64,000 nt of DNA from assembly GCA_020747015.1 (NCBI GenBank), contig JAGTJM010000002.1, forward strand, positions 62,001 through 126,000, in the 5' to 3' direction. The DNA comes from Pyrenochaeta sp. MPI-SDFR-AT-0127 (Eukaryota > Ascomycota > Dothideomycetes > Pleosporales > Cucurbitariaceae). The position numbers and the translations under genes were made by a program. Below are positions 44,813 to 56,262 of the stretch, piece by piece; position 1 is the first letter of the stretch, and each line of letters opens with the position of its first letter. The notes beneath the pieces were generated by a model. That model searched no databases, had not been told where the DNA came from, and saw nothing but the letters and a program-made list of their open reading frames with translations.

Positions 44813-46069
44813 TTATTCGATCTTCTCAACACTGAGCAGCATATCGTAGGTATCAGGATCATACATGCTACTTCCTATGGTAATCTTGGAGATGGTTCTA
44901 TCCCCAATGGTTTCATGGTAACTGCGAGTATAAAGTCAGTTCCCTTCTCGACATACTTTTACTAGCATAACGTACTCTGTAAGCATTTCTGCTGTACGCC
45001 TCCCGTGAACTGTTCCCATGATTGCTTCAAATCCCTCTTCACCTTTGTTAAACTCAATGAAGTCATTATCATCATCAATTATTTTTCCGGCTTTTGCTAG
45101 TACTGCGTCGATCAGCTGGTTGGTCTCGTCCGTGATTATGTCTTTGTGAACGACGTTTTCCAGCCCCACTTCCTTGGGATCCCTGTTACCAATTGTTTGC
45201 TTCCACCCGACCATGACCTGATCTGTGAACCGAATTACTGCGTCTTTGTGAAGTCCTTGTCTCAGGTACTCATACTCATTGTTGGAGTCCTGGTCGTAGT
45301 CACGATAGAGGTCATACTTCTCATTAAAGAACCTCTCCAAAACCAGAGATTTTCCGTCGGGGCTTGTCCACTGTTCAAGTAAGTTCTCAGAATTTCGTAA
45401 ACGAGAAGCCAACCGATCTAGACGGGAACTTGCGTCGTCCGTCAAACCCGCTTCCTTTTGTCTGCTGACGAATTGTTCGATAGTTTCGTCTTTATTTCTA
45501 ACCGTGAACTTGTACCTATCGTATCTTTGTAAGAATCAAGTTACGATAACTCGCTGCACCGCAGCAACTTACCAACTACTCTGTTCACTGGGTTGGCCAC
45601 CCTTTGTTAAGATTAAGGGGACTTCTGGGTTCGTGTCCTGACTGATAGTACCATGGTATCTTGCTGTGAAGGTTTCCAATGTTGGTGCATTGTGTGGTTG
45701 TGGCGGTTTCGATGTGACGCTGTCGAGACGATCGACCACGAGCCTCCCTGGGCCCTGGAAGTTTGTGGGGATGTCAAGATAATTCCAATTGGTATCATCG
45801 GGCCTACATAGTCCTCGCCTTCTGCCACCACAGGCAGGTAGTTCCTGTTGCTGTTCAGGAATCCTACCTGGATCTCCTGGGGCCTGATCATCTGGATTCG
45901 CGTTCTCTGGGGGCCAGCGTCCCGGTTCATATCCGGGATGCTCCGGGGTGCTTGGAGTATCTGGTAACTTGGGAACATCCGGTATGTCAGGGAGACGTGG
46001 TATTGGGAGACCTGGAAGTGCTGCCAACAGATAGGCGTTCAGAAGAATGACAATTGTGGTGAAGCGCAT
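44813..46069 (-). CDS. Secreted proline-rich orphan protein, 381 residues
   Basis: Three exons (45573-46069, 44976-45515, 44813-44921; introns 57 and 54 nt) encode 381 residues. The start at 46069 is chosen because it opens a signal peptide (MRFTTIVILLNAYLLAALPG). A proline-rich segment follows (repeated L-P-x-I-P/D-x-P units, about residues 16-70), then a CGGRRRGLC pair and a longer charged, helical domain rich in Asp, Glu and Arg. The small third exon (ends SVEKIE) is supported by a GTACGT donor and by a smooth reading across the junction; without it the frame would end after 11 poor residues. No known domain was recognised. Extracellular location is likely. It is divergent from another lineage-specific gene 1.07 kb away, possibly co-regulated. 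Confidence 0.72.
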
Positions 46070-47139
46070 GTTGAAGCTAAGCAAAGGCCGATAATCAATG
46101 AGATTCTCGTAAATTATAAATAATGGAATGGGAGTTTGATAGCGTTGTCGCGTTGATAAGATATTCAAACTAAGTATTAAGACCACGTCTCGTGTAAGTT
46201 CTGCTTTTTCTGTTCTCCAATGACCTTACTTATATACATCTGTAATCTCGACCTTCAAGCCATATGCCGGATTACCGTATCAGAATGACCGACTGAGTTC
46301 AGAATCATACGCTCATCGCCTCACTTCCTAATGTCTCAACTTCGTTTCCAAATAATGGCACTGCTACGGAGCCGCCGAGGCACTGCGGCAAATCCTCTAA
46401 TTTTAATATTATTAACTTTATCAGGCCACCTGTAAGGCATACACAATAACTAAAACTTACTTGCCAGTACTGGTGTTGTGCACTGGGCGCTTTGGTCAAG
46501 CGCCGTGGCGGGCATATACACAAAGTCAAAGCAGACCAACTTGACCTTGGACAAGCGTTTGGGCATAGGTTGAACAAGTGGAGATCTCCGCCGCAATTCA
46601 CCATCTCAGAATGTTTCTGTGCGCACTGCGGAGAATCAGATGCGCAGGCGGCACAGCTGGATTTGTAGGCGGTAAAAGCAATGCGCAGGCGGCACGACCA
46701 GATCGAGAGATCCATAAGGCTTCCTTTGAGAACTATCGTAAATTTTTGTTTCATGAACTGAAAAAAATAGGTCAAGTTTCTTACTCAGCCCCTTCTAGTT
46801 TGGCTGTGATGCCACAAGAGATTTCACAAGCGACCCAGATACTGACAAATCTAGTGTTGGTGAACTAAGTGAATCGCGCTGCGCGCACCAACAGTGATGC
46901 GCCGACATTATCAGCCCCATGAAAGTTCACACATTAAGACACTAGATGAGTAGCACGCCTTGTTGGTGGTGATCACGTTGCTTGGAACGAGCCTTCACAT
47001 TCAAAGATATATGAACCCTTTTACAATGAGCCCGTTCATGGAACGAAATGACCAGTCCATAGCCATCTTACCTCATCATTTTGCACAACTTAAATCTTTG
47101 ATTTGTCTCACTCGAGCACCGAGAAGTAATATTCATAAT
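46070..47139. other. Divergent intergenic region of two orphan genes
   Basis: About 1.07 kb. It contains a 15-bp direct repeat (listed separately) in a locally GC-rich patch near 46560-46700. Overlapping frames at 46305-46775 (minus) and 46578-46868 (plus) have no start context, splice signals or domains that would favour either. Confidence 0.4.
46640..46695. repeat. 15-bp direct repeat, 41 bp period
   Basis: ATGCGCAGGCGGCAC occurs exactly at 46640-46654 and 46681-46695. It lies in a GC-rich patch in otherwise AT-rich sequence. It could be a small duplication or paired regulator sites. Confidence 0.5.
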
Positions 47140-48347
47140 ATGTCGTTGATCACCGGCGCTGCTGGCCTCGCCATCATGGTTTTCGATATTGCCATGTTCC
47201 TCCAAGGCTTGCTAGGTAGCCAAAAGGTTAATCCTCTTACACAAACCCAGGTCACGATCGTGGTGGGTAGTGCCCCAAATGGTGGAGGTAGTGTTCCAGA
47301 TATATACGTCAAAGGTCCATACGGACACAAACTTGCCCACGATTCCGATACTTCGAGATCGAATGACGAGCACCTGTGGGAGAACCAAGCCCAAACATTC
47401 GTCATGGACAATGAACTCGGCATTGACCTTGAACAGCAGGTCCATCAGCCGCAATACGTCTCGTTGGTCACAACCAGGATTGATGCGATATGTGTCTCCG
47501 CGATTATCGTTTCTGGTAATTCTGCTTCCTACACCTGGACGGGCGATATGGGCCAGTATTGTGGTGCGGAATGGTACGAAAGCAAATTTGCGTTTGGTAA
47601 TTCAAACGTTCCTCCGAAGTGTGTATGGTTGGACCAAGACCATACTAATGGCATCGTGGCCAGCGCTGTCAGTCTTCATATGACTGATTTTACTGGCGGT
47701 CTCCTAGAGCAATACCAAGAGAAGAATGCGAAGGGAGAGGATATTGGAGACGCAAGACTGTGCAAAAACTCTGCCAGAATGACTTTCCATCATACATGGT
47801 CATATCAGAATTTCAAATTTTTTGAACAACCATTGGCTTTCAATGGTAGCGGAGCATTCGAGGAGCCAGACCTGGGTATCGACAGACAAGAACGGGCCTA
47901 TCCTGACGGAGTAAGTGTAACCCACATATTTGTAAAGAGATTCCATGACCACTGACTATTTTTCCTACCCAGACATATCTTCCCTGGAAGAAAGCTAGCA
48001 AAGCGAAAAGGTATCACACTCGAGACTTACCAAATCTTAACCACAGCAATTTTCAACCTGAGCACTTAACAATATCATACCTGGCATCGCATAGCGCTCG
48101 TAGATTGTGTGAATCTGACACCTCCCGAGGCCCAGACTTCGTAGCTGTCAACGATGATGAGACCTTGTTCTGTGATATGACTCTGAAACAACTTGTTGAC
48201 GTGTGCGATGAGGCACACAGTCGTGGCTGCTTCGACTTGGAGAAGAAGGAGATGAGAGATGTTGGGATGAAACTTCGACGCAGGGATCTATCATATAGCG
48301 ATGTTATACCTATGAAGAGTTACAGGACTCACGCCGAATGGAGATAG
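47140..48347 (+). CDS. Orphan protein with hydrophobic N-terminus, 381 residues
   Basis: Two exons (47140-47910, 47973-48347; 62-nt intron with GTAAGT donor) encode 381 residues. The ATG at 47140 starts a hydrophobic stretch (SLITGAAGLAIMVFDIAMFL) that could be an uncleaved anchor or signal peptide; upstream in-frame sequence adds nothing convincing. A central conserved-looking core, rich in aromatic residues and Cys, reads GDMGQYCGAEWYESKFAFG, then PPKCVWLDQDHTNGI. C-terminally come further cysteines (LFCD, DVCDEAHSRGCF). I recall similar proteins in dothideomycetes only as hypothetical. It probably enters the secretory pathway. No enzymatic signature is visible. Confidence 0.72.
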
Positions 48348-50489
48348 ACGTGGGATGTATTTCCGCTAAAGTCGACCCTGTGATTTGGAGGACACATGAT
48401 GATATTCATCGTAATTTTGGAGTAGTAAAGTTTTCGTTGACGATTAGACATCGAAAGATGTTTCTAATATTATAAAATTGTCTTGGTACTGTCATTTTCT
48501 TAGTCCATAGGGAGTCCAGTGGGGCTGTAGCTTTTGTTGACACCCCCACTTCTTAGCCTTATTATTTTCAACAGCAGGAAGTAGACTACCATGAACAACA
48601 GTGTCTTGCAATTGGTCACTCGCAGTAACCGGAAGTAAGAGTCCTTCAACGGGTGGAAAAGAGGTTGGCAACAAGACTATCTTTTGGCATAAGTATATAC
48701 TGTAGGGTATGTCATACCAGAATCGCAGAAGTAACGAGAATAGTCTGCTTTCCACCATATCTGCTTATGCAATGATAACACTTTATGAGGCAGTGATGCA
48801 AACAGTTCCCACGAGATTCAAACTTTCCTTGCCACATCAGCATTTGCAACCATGTCAGTTTCTTAAGTTTATCTATATCTTCCAGGGCATACATTAATTA
48901 TTTGTTTTTATTAGTTGAGTACATATATCTTCGTGATTGCTTGATACTAAATTCCCAAAGTCTCCTAGGATATCACAATTATTGTCCACTATGAGAGCTC
49001 CCTGTTTTTAAATAGGTTTCGAGTCTCTATCTGATAATTTAGACGAATTCTCCGGGCTACTACCTTCAACAATATTACTAGAAGAAGTTTGTAGCCAAAG
49101 TTTCTAGAAGCCATATGCGGACAAACGTAACGGACTAGAGGGAACGCCTCGAGACTCTTTTAGTATTGCATGCAAATGGCCCTTCGCTCTGTTTCCTACA
49201 ATGCATCAATGAACATCAAGATCTTTGCCGCCGTTATATTTGTTCAGAAAGCTACCGTTCTGCTGAATTTAGTGGCAGCTGAATCATGGAGAACAAGGCT
49301 TCTAATTATAGTCATACAAGCCATCTACCAGCGAATGGGGAGATCGTTGGGTGATCGTCAGCGAATCCCCGCTGTTGTATGATATTCTTCAATATTATAC
49401 GTTTGGTGCATGATCATTCCCTATCAGTTCTGTTTTGACAAGCCAATCAAGGTTGAAGTAGTTCTACACTTTCCTGCAAGACTGTAAACATGTCCCACTT
49501 GATCATATCTACGTACAGATCAAGAGTGACTGAGCCTTGCCAAAACTGTACTCAAGCTGCTGTAAGGGCTAGTGATATCGATTCCAGTACTTGCGGCAAG
49601 CTATACTTACCAATTCTACGGCACTTCTATATTAAAGCCGTGTGACGTTTGGACCTTCAGTGGGACGGTTAAGGAGTATAGTCAGTAAAATCTCTGCACA
49701 CATCACCAGGCTTTTTTGGTCTCAAAATTTTTGGTGGGGCTATAACAAAACTTTCAATAGACCTCTCACCGAAAGAGGAGTAGTAACAGGCGCGCGTTTC
49801 ATCGCTGAGCTATGATTCCGAATGAGTGTTCCGCAACGGATCCATCCCGGCGGGGCCTAGTGATCCTGGACACCGTGCATAAGATGCACTACTTCTGCGC
49901 CACCGTCGCTATGAGCAAACATGTAGTGCTGAGAGAGGACAGGACAGATGGGCAATCACCCTGACACGCCGTTCGTCGAGCTTGTCTTTGGCGTCCCTGC
50001 TCATCAGCCGCACATCGCGCTGACACTGCTCGCGCTGTTGATTCGCTTTCCCAGCCAAAACACCTTCAGCTCGTCGTGTCGCTCAAAGCCACACAGTAAC
50101 CACCGCGACAAGTTGATTTGCTGTTCTACAAAGTTACATTATCGTATGCGTTCAATGTGCCGATCATCGACGCGAACGGAGTAGTGTCCGGGAGGCAAGT
50201 GATATTTTAGGTGTACAATGCACGTACCAGCCCGCAAACGTCGTCATCCTGTCGTATCGGGACCATTTGGTGCCCTCCGGCCCCATTCAGCACTTCCAAA
50301 TCTCAAATTTTGAGATTCGCTTACCGGTACAACGCACGCCATTTCTTCGGTAATTCCGATTTGTGATGGAAAGAAATATATGTCTCTTCGCCCGCCATGA
50401 AAACGTCATCCGACTTATTGCAGTCGAGCCACAGCCCTGAACTTAGCATTCGAGACGGTGGCCCATAATCAACCCTTGAGGATTCCGAA
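48348..50489. other. Long intergenic region with a GC-rich possible relic
   Basis: About 2.1 kb. The left 1.3 kb is AT-rich and shows nothing. From about 49940 to 50220 the sequence turns GC-rich and reads in long open stretches (for instance a run ending in DANGVVSGRQVIF before a TAG at about 50210), suggesting a decayed exon of unknown origin. The right end is the promoter of the GMC gene and contains a 9-bp inverted repeat. Confidence 0.4.
50299..50317. repeat. Perfect 9-bp inverted repeat upstream of the GMC gene
   Basis: AATCTCAAA and TTTGAGATT flank a single T, 173 bp before the ATG at 50490. It could be a dimeric regulator site or a small hairpin; no matching known element comes to mind. 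Confidence 0.4.
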
Positions 50490-52202
50490 ATGGTCACGCA
50501 AAGATGGAAGTCATTTCTTCCAATTATAGTAGTCGCAGGTACCACCATCGCCGCTTCATGCAGTGGTGGTGAATGGGATGCTATCGTCATAGGTATGAAT
50601 TTTGATTGATACCCAAACTAGACGTTGCTTAGCTAACAATAACAAGGCTCTGGACCAGCAGGTCTCGTGGTAGCCGACCGCCTGAGCGAAGCTGGAAGGA
50701 AGACACTACTCCTAGAGCAGGGTGGTCCATCATACTACATCACCGGTGGCCGTACGCGACCAGACTGGCTGAATGGGACAGAATTGAGCCGCGTTGATGT
50801 ACCCGGCCTTTACAAGTCAATCTTCACGGTAACCGACGGCAACCTTATGTGTGCGTCAGACATTGTCAACGCTTATCAAGGATGTACGATTGGAGGAAAC
50901 AGTGCGGTTAATGCGGGCCTATTCTTTCAACCACCAGCGAGCGATTGGGATTTATACTTCCCAGATGGATGGAAGAATGCAGATATGCAATGTGCAATTG
51001 ACAAGGTTAGAGCAAAACAACCGAGCACTGATAACCCATCTCAAGACGGGAAGAGGTATCTGCAAAGTGGATTCGAAGCTGCGAAGCAGTGGCTCGTGAA
51101 TAGCGCAGGCTATAAGGAGGTGGGACTAAATGATGGGCCAGAAAATCACAGTAAGAGCAAGGTCTTTGGTCATCCAATCTGGAATTATGATGGTGGTCAA
51201 AGGAGCGGGCCAGTGAAGACGTATCTTCAGTCTGCTCTTTCACGACCAAACTTCTCGTTTCAAAGCGGCACCCGCGTTGTACGCGTGATCCGGGACGGGG
51301 AAACCGCGACCGGTGTCGATATCCAATCCAGCGGAGTGAATGGTACTTCAAACATATGCATCAAAGATGGGGGAAAGATCATTCTTTCAGCTGGTGCACT
51401 ACTTAGCCCTCAACTGTTGATGTGGTCTGGTATTGGCGATGCGGAGATCTTGACCAACCTTTCCCGCAACGGCCAGGTCACAGTCCCATCGCAAGACTGG
51501 ATCAACAACACCGCAGTCGGAGACAAGGTTTTCGACAACCCAAACACGTTCATTGAGCTGTACTCCGAATCCATTTCATCGTATAATTACAATTACACCG
51601 AGCCTGTACCAGCCGACCGAGATTTATATCTACAGTCTCGATCCGGTCCATATACTTTTGGCTCGCAAACAAGCGCATTCTGGGACTTTATCCAACAAGG
51701 TGACGACTTGGTGGGATGTCAAGGCACTATCGACTCATCAGGGGCAATAGACTATACCGAAAACGGGACCATCACACTCAATGTGTACGGCACATCTGGA
51801 CTCCGCTCATTCGGTCGTGTGAGTCTTGATTCACGTGGCATCGCACTACCAAGCTCAAACTTCTACTCAAATCCGCTTGATGCCTCAGCAGTCGCAACGT
51901 TTATCCATAACATATTTTCTGCCCTTCCTGCTACGCTCACTCCACTTAACATAGCCAAAAACTCGACACTAGAGCAGCTGACGACGTGGGTGAGCACCTG
52001 GAGTCCGTATACGTTAGGAAATGTGCAGCATTGGAGCAGTAGCTGTAGGTTAGGAACATGTGTAGACACAGACACCAAGGTCATTGGCATGCAGAATCTG
52101 TTCGTGGTGGATGCCAGTATTGTTGCGCCATTGACGACGAATCCAGTCATGGGTGTCATGATTGCAGCTGAGAGGGCAGTAGAGAGAATCCTTGCTCTCT
52201 AG
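50490..52202 (+). CDS. Secreted GMC oxidoreductase, cellobiose-dehydrogenase flavodomain-like
   Basis: Two exons (50490-50592, 50647-52202; 54-nt intron) encode 552 residues. A signal peptide (MVTQRWKSFLPIIVVAGTTI) precedes the FAD-binding Rossmann motif IGSGPAGLVVADRLSEAG, which is split by the intron. The TIGGNSAVNAGLFF block and DWDLYFPDGW match the cellobiose dehydrogenase branch of GMC enzymes (CAZy AA3). His496 (QHWSSSC) and Asn533 (TTNPVMG) are the expected catalytic pair. There is no N-terminal haem cytochrome domain and no cellulose-binding module, so it would be a flavin-only dehydrogenase or oxidase acting on a sugar or alcohol outside the cell. About ten N-glycosylation sequons support secretion. 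It is convergent with a Zn2Cys6 gene 89 bp away. Confidence 0.92.
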
Positions 52203-52291
52203 AAGTTTGTACTATTGCTTTGTGTATAAAGATAAGATAGAATATAAATGTACCAACGACATTGTCGTGACAATGGCTTTCCAGACGTAAC

Positions 52292-53892
52292 TCAGTATCT
52301 ACCAAGTAACTCCTCGGCTTTCTTCAAATATTGGCTGCTAACATTCCACCTCCCTGAAAACCAACGCATGATTCTCAGATAGCCTTCTAACTCAATATTC
52401 TCGATCACATCTTCAGCTACATACTCTTTCGTTTCGAGGACCGCCAGTCCTGCCCTCAGTACAGCACATAGGCCTGCAAACGGCAGATTCGGTATCTCTG
52501 CTTCGTTCTCAATTTTATCAATTGCAACGCGGACCATGTCCCACGCCATGCGGCGCGAATACTTCAGAGCGAGATGCGCTTTGATGTAGAGAGGATCTGG
52601 AGGAAGTTGGAATTCGGGTAGGATGGTGGAGAGATATTGCATTTGTGATGCTTGAAGAAGGATGTGTGAACAAAATGCCATGGCTATGGCATCGCAGTGA
52701 AGCCAAGTATGCGGCTGCGGTTTGTCGACGAGCATTTTTATGCAGTCATTTATGATCTTGTCGACGTCGTCGTACGGCTCTTCAGGCTCAATATTATGAC
52801 ATCGAGCGTGGATATACTCGAGGACGTGCCCGGAAGCTAGCGCAACGGCCGTTCGAATGTGCACTTTTCGAGGAGAGCTAGCAAACGGACGTGGTGAGTG
52901 AGGTGGTATTGTTGGACCGAGTCGATTGGAGAGTATCTTGCTGATTGGGTCACTGGAAAGTATAGTAAGCGGTAAGGAGTTGGATATAGTAGACAGTGGT
53001 ATCATCCGATCAAGCATGAGCATGCTGGCCTTCAACCATTCCACTGTCTGAATGAGATTAGTATCCTCCTTCTGTCGAGCTTCAAGGTCTTGCAACCTCA
53101 ACATAGCCGTGCATGTGGCGAGTGTCTGGAAGGCTTGCTTCTGTAGTCCATGACCAACTTCGTATACTGCGATGAGCATTCCCACTTGCAACCGCTCAAG
53201 ATCAACCTCACATCTAGTCTGCAAGAGGGCAAGTATTTTCTTCAGTGACTGGTACAATTCGCAATGTATCAGGTGCTTTTCGTCGGCACAAGCTCGTCTC
53301 GTCACCAGCCATAAACACAACAAATGCAAGGGGTGCCTTAGACCACTACGGTTCGAGCTGTGCTGCGAAATATCATTTTCGCGTCCCCACAGCAAATCTT
53401 CGGGTACAATTGGACACCATTGTTGTATGCATGGGCCGAATTCGACTATCGCGGTCTCCAGGTTAACGTTAGCCACACCCAAAATGTTGTAGACCAGTTC
53501 CGACAAGGTGCTAGACATGGATACGACGGCTTCGTTTAAGTATTCTCTGACGGCTCGTAGGAGTTCAGCTGTGCCATGCTGCGAGAGATCGGAATGCGAA
53601 CATGTCTCAGAGTGTAGGATCAGAGGTTCAGCTTCATACTCCTCATGGCGGGGTAGTTCTTTAACAGAGGTGTAGTCACAGTGACGGCCTTTACTGTGAT
53701 ATGTTCAGCCCCTATATCATATACTCGTGACCCCAAGAGAACATGGTGTATGTGGGGGGCACAATAAACTTACGCAGCACATCTCTGACATCTCGGCAGC
53801 GTACGATCACACCCCTGCTTCCTGACTCGACAGTATGCGCATACATTAGACGCTTTCTGCGTGACTGGGATCAACCCCGCAAGAGTACTCAT
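52292..53892 (-). CDS. Zn2Cys6 transcription factor next to the GMC gene
   Basis: Two exons (53774-53892, 52292-53693; 80-nt intron) encode 506 residues. The first exon is short but decisive: from the ATG at 53892 it carries Cys18, 21, 28, 35 and 38, and the sixth Cys45 comes just after the intron, so the zinc cluster is split by the splice. Spacing is C-x2-C-x6-C-x6-C-x2-C-x6-C, the commonest form. Starting the gene at the later ATG at 53518 would lose the DNA-binding domain. The rest is helical and resembles the C-terminal part of fungal regulators (for example Aflr/aflatoxin-type proteins), without a clear fungal_trans motif. Two copies of a CGGCCG-containing repeat stand 60-95 bp upstream, suggesting self-control. 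The convergent GMC gene is a possible target. Confidence 0.9.
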
Positions 53893-54906
53893 CGCTATTG
53901 TATTGTAATTGTTATTTTAGCAAGAGTCTCAAGCCAGTATTGGAACAGAAAGCGGCCGATGCATACACCCAAATGCGGCCGATGCATCTGGCTGCAGTGA
54001 TCACTTTAAGTATAATATGTAGGACGAAGGGCGGATTACAAAGGACTGCGATTCTAAGCTGTGACCGTGGGTTGTGTAAGGCCATGGTTCAGTCAGCGTG
54101 AGATAATGCGCGTAAGCAAGTAAGCTAAGCAGAAATGGGTTTGGTGTTGCCGATGCGGCTGCCGATGCTGTAGACATGTTGTGACATCTAGAGACAATGC
54201 CATATCTTCAAATTGATACAATCGTATATTAAGTCGACAAGGCTTATGTACAAAATATGGGGACCCTATGGCCGAGAAGGGGTTGAAAAATCGGAATGAA
54301 TGAAGCGCACGAGCGCAGAACATCACAGGGTTATGTTAGGAGGACGGAGTGCCAAAGAAGGCATGGCCTAGAAACGAAATATATGATAGAAGTCTCCTAA
54401 TGTCGTCATAAAATAGCTGCTTCGACTCTTTTTTGCAGCTGTTGGAGCATATATATAGTCCACACGTCACTCCAAGTTTTGTCCATCGGCATGCGACCGG
54501 CATTCGGCACTACTATGAGACCAAGAAAGACAACATTGCAGGTTGACTGTAATGCTGCCACCTGGTCCGGAATCATGTAAATGTGTTCATCGAAGCTTGC
54601 AGCTAAAAATCATGTAGCACATCAACACTAAATTTTAGCTCTGACGCTTACAATCTACACATGAATGAATGATGATCTTCGGAGGGAAAGTGAAAGGAAC
54701 AACAAGGGCACGATACCTGGTGGTTCAATCTACCTAAGCTATCTCCCTGGACTAATAAAATTGTTGTGTGGAACTGTACGTTAGAGATAACGTTACTCGG
54801 GGTTCTCAATTTGACCCCACCATGAATTATGTGACATGACAGCCTGTATTCACTCAACTATAACGGCTCCAATGGGCCCTATTCTTCTAGACCCATTCAT
54901 ACGCCC
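53893..54906. other. Promoter of the Zn2Cys6 gene and intergenic sequence
   Basis: About 1 kb. The left end holds the regulator promoter with a 13-bp direct repeat (listed separately). The rest has only short frames on both strands. Confidence 0.45.
53952..53987. promoter_or_regulatory. 13-bp direct repeat with palindromic CGGCCG, candidate autoregulatory sites
   Basis: GCGGCCGATGCAT occurs exactly at 53952-53964 and 53975-53987, 23 bp apart, about two helical turns. CGGCCG joins CGG and CCG triplets, the half-sites of Zn2Cys6 proteins. The pair lies 60-95 bp upstream of the regulator's ATG. Binding is inferred. Confidence 0.45.
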
Positions 54907-55878
54907 TCATCTCGTGGAATCGTGCCTGTGTGCTTGCTGTATATAGAAAAGGAAACAAACCTCCAACGGTTGATGAAAGCTTCGCATGAAGAACATATCC
55001 ATGTGAGTGACCACTTTGTGCCCCAGCGTATCGCGATGCTGACTCAAAAAGTAGGCAACAGCGCGACCATTCGGTGTTCCTTGCAACCCTGTCAATGCCA
55101 GCTCAATACCGCGGAATACCTGTGGGGGAACTGTACCAAGCAACGCCTTCCCAATCTCTGAGTCTGGCGTGAACTCGACGCGATATCCGGGCCACGACAT
55201 TGGTTTGTCATATCCCATCATGTTGCATGCACGTCGAATCGCGCACTGCGTGAGACGGTTTGTGGACGCGTGGATGAGGATATAGTGAAGCTTCCCAGCG
55301 TCCTTTCCAGCATAGCACTCCCATTGCCCCCAGGTGATATCAGATGAACGCCGCAGCTCAGGAAGCTGGTCTTCGGGAACGGGGGGGATGCGCTTTGTTG
55401 CCATATGCTCGGGACTGCATCTTTCACACTATATCATGATGCCATCCTTGACATTGAGAACAGTCTGGTATCGGGCTCCCGTCGCGCGATATGTTTTGCC
55501 GCCGACTTGGTATGTTTGGGGATCTGGTGCCTTGTTGAACTTTGGATTGTGTTGTATATGGTGTGTAATCCAGTCGTTCTGGTTGACTGAAACATTGATG
55601 GCTCTAAGAGCTGCTTCCACGCCTTTGCCTTCGAAATCGAGCTCGGGTCCATCCTGTTCGTATCCGCTGTAACCCCATGTAGTGTACAAGTTTGGAAAAT
55701 CGGTAAAGACAGACTGGTTCGCAGTTTCTGTGGGCTCCATCATAATCTGAAGAAGCTTGTCGCCCCTCTTAACGAGCTCGTTCCACTGGTCATCACCAAG
55801 TGGCGGTGGATCCGTATATGCACGACTGCCCCAATCATATCGTAGCGGACTTGGTGGAGCGAGCGGAGATTCAGACAT
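54907..55878 (-). pseudogene. Unknown protein gene split by an in-frame UAG
   Basis: From the ATG at 55878 a 149-residue frame runs to a TAG at 55429-55431. The same frame then continues without any shift into a second open stretch that has its own ATG at 55404 and runs 165 codons to 54907. Both parts look like one soluble protein: the first is rich in Trp, Tyr and Asn, ending TVLNVKDGIMI, the second begins MATKRIPPVPEDQLPELRR. Only eight codons separate stop and second ATG. No GT-AG intron removes the stop without deleting good coding sequence. A CAG-to-TAG change, a C-to-T at CpA as produced by RIP, would explain it. The alternative is two genes or stop-codon readthrough. The far C-terminus may contain an unrecognised intron. 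Family not recognised. Confidence 0.5.
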
Positions 55879-56262
55879 AGTAGAATGAGTATAGGAATAT
55901 TTTTTATAAGGATCTAGAGTAAAGTTATCCTGTTGTGGAGGTAAGAAATGTATAGTGGAGTTTGAACTCGTTGTTCTTGACATTGCTCATCCCGGGGGTG
56001 TTTTCGGCATGCGCGGCACCTCGAAACTTCAGGTGGTATCAAGGAGCAAGACGAAAGAGTAGTAACTATTGAACCGTCTCATGTAGCTGCTTCGTTTGCG
56101 ACTGAGGACGGCATTGATGTAAATCGCTCCCCCGACGTCAGATGGCACCTGCATGGCAATGACGAGCAGAAGGATCCAGAACGCAGCTGCGAATATTGTT
56201 CCGGGGACCCCAAGTACTTGTTGGTGCTTCCATTCATGGCTTGTAGATAGATGTGGTTTCTA
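55879..56262. other. Short intergenic region
   Basis: About 0.38 kb between the start of the UAG-split gene and the 3' end of the coiled-coil gene, both on the minus strand. It is presumably the promoter of the former. Nothing specific seen. Confidence 0.4.

Noticed and set aside
46305..46868. Overlapping frames on both strands (156 and 96 codons)
   Set aside because: Mutually exclusive, without domain, start context or splice support.
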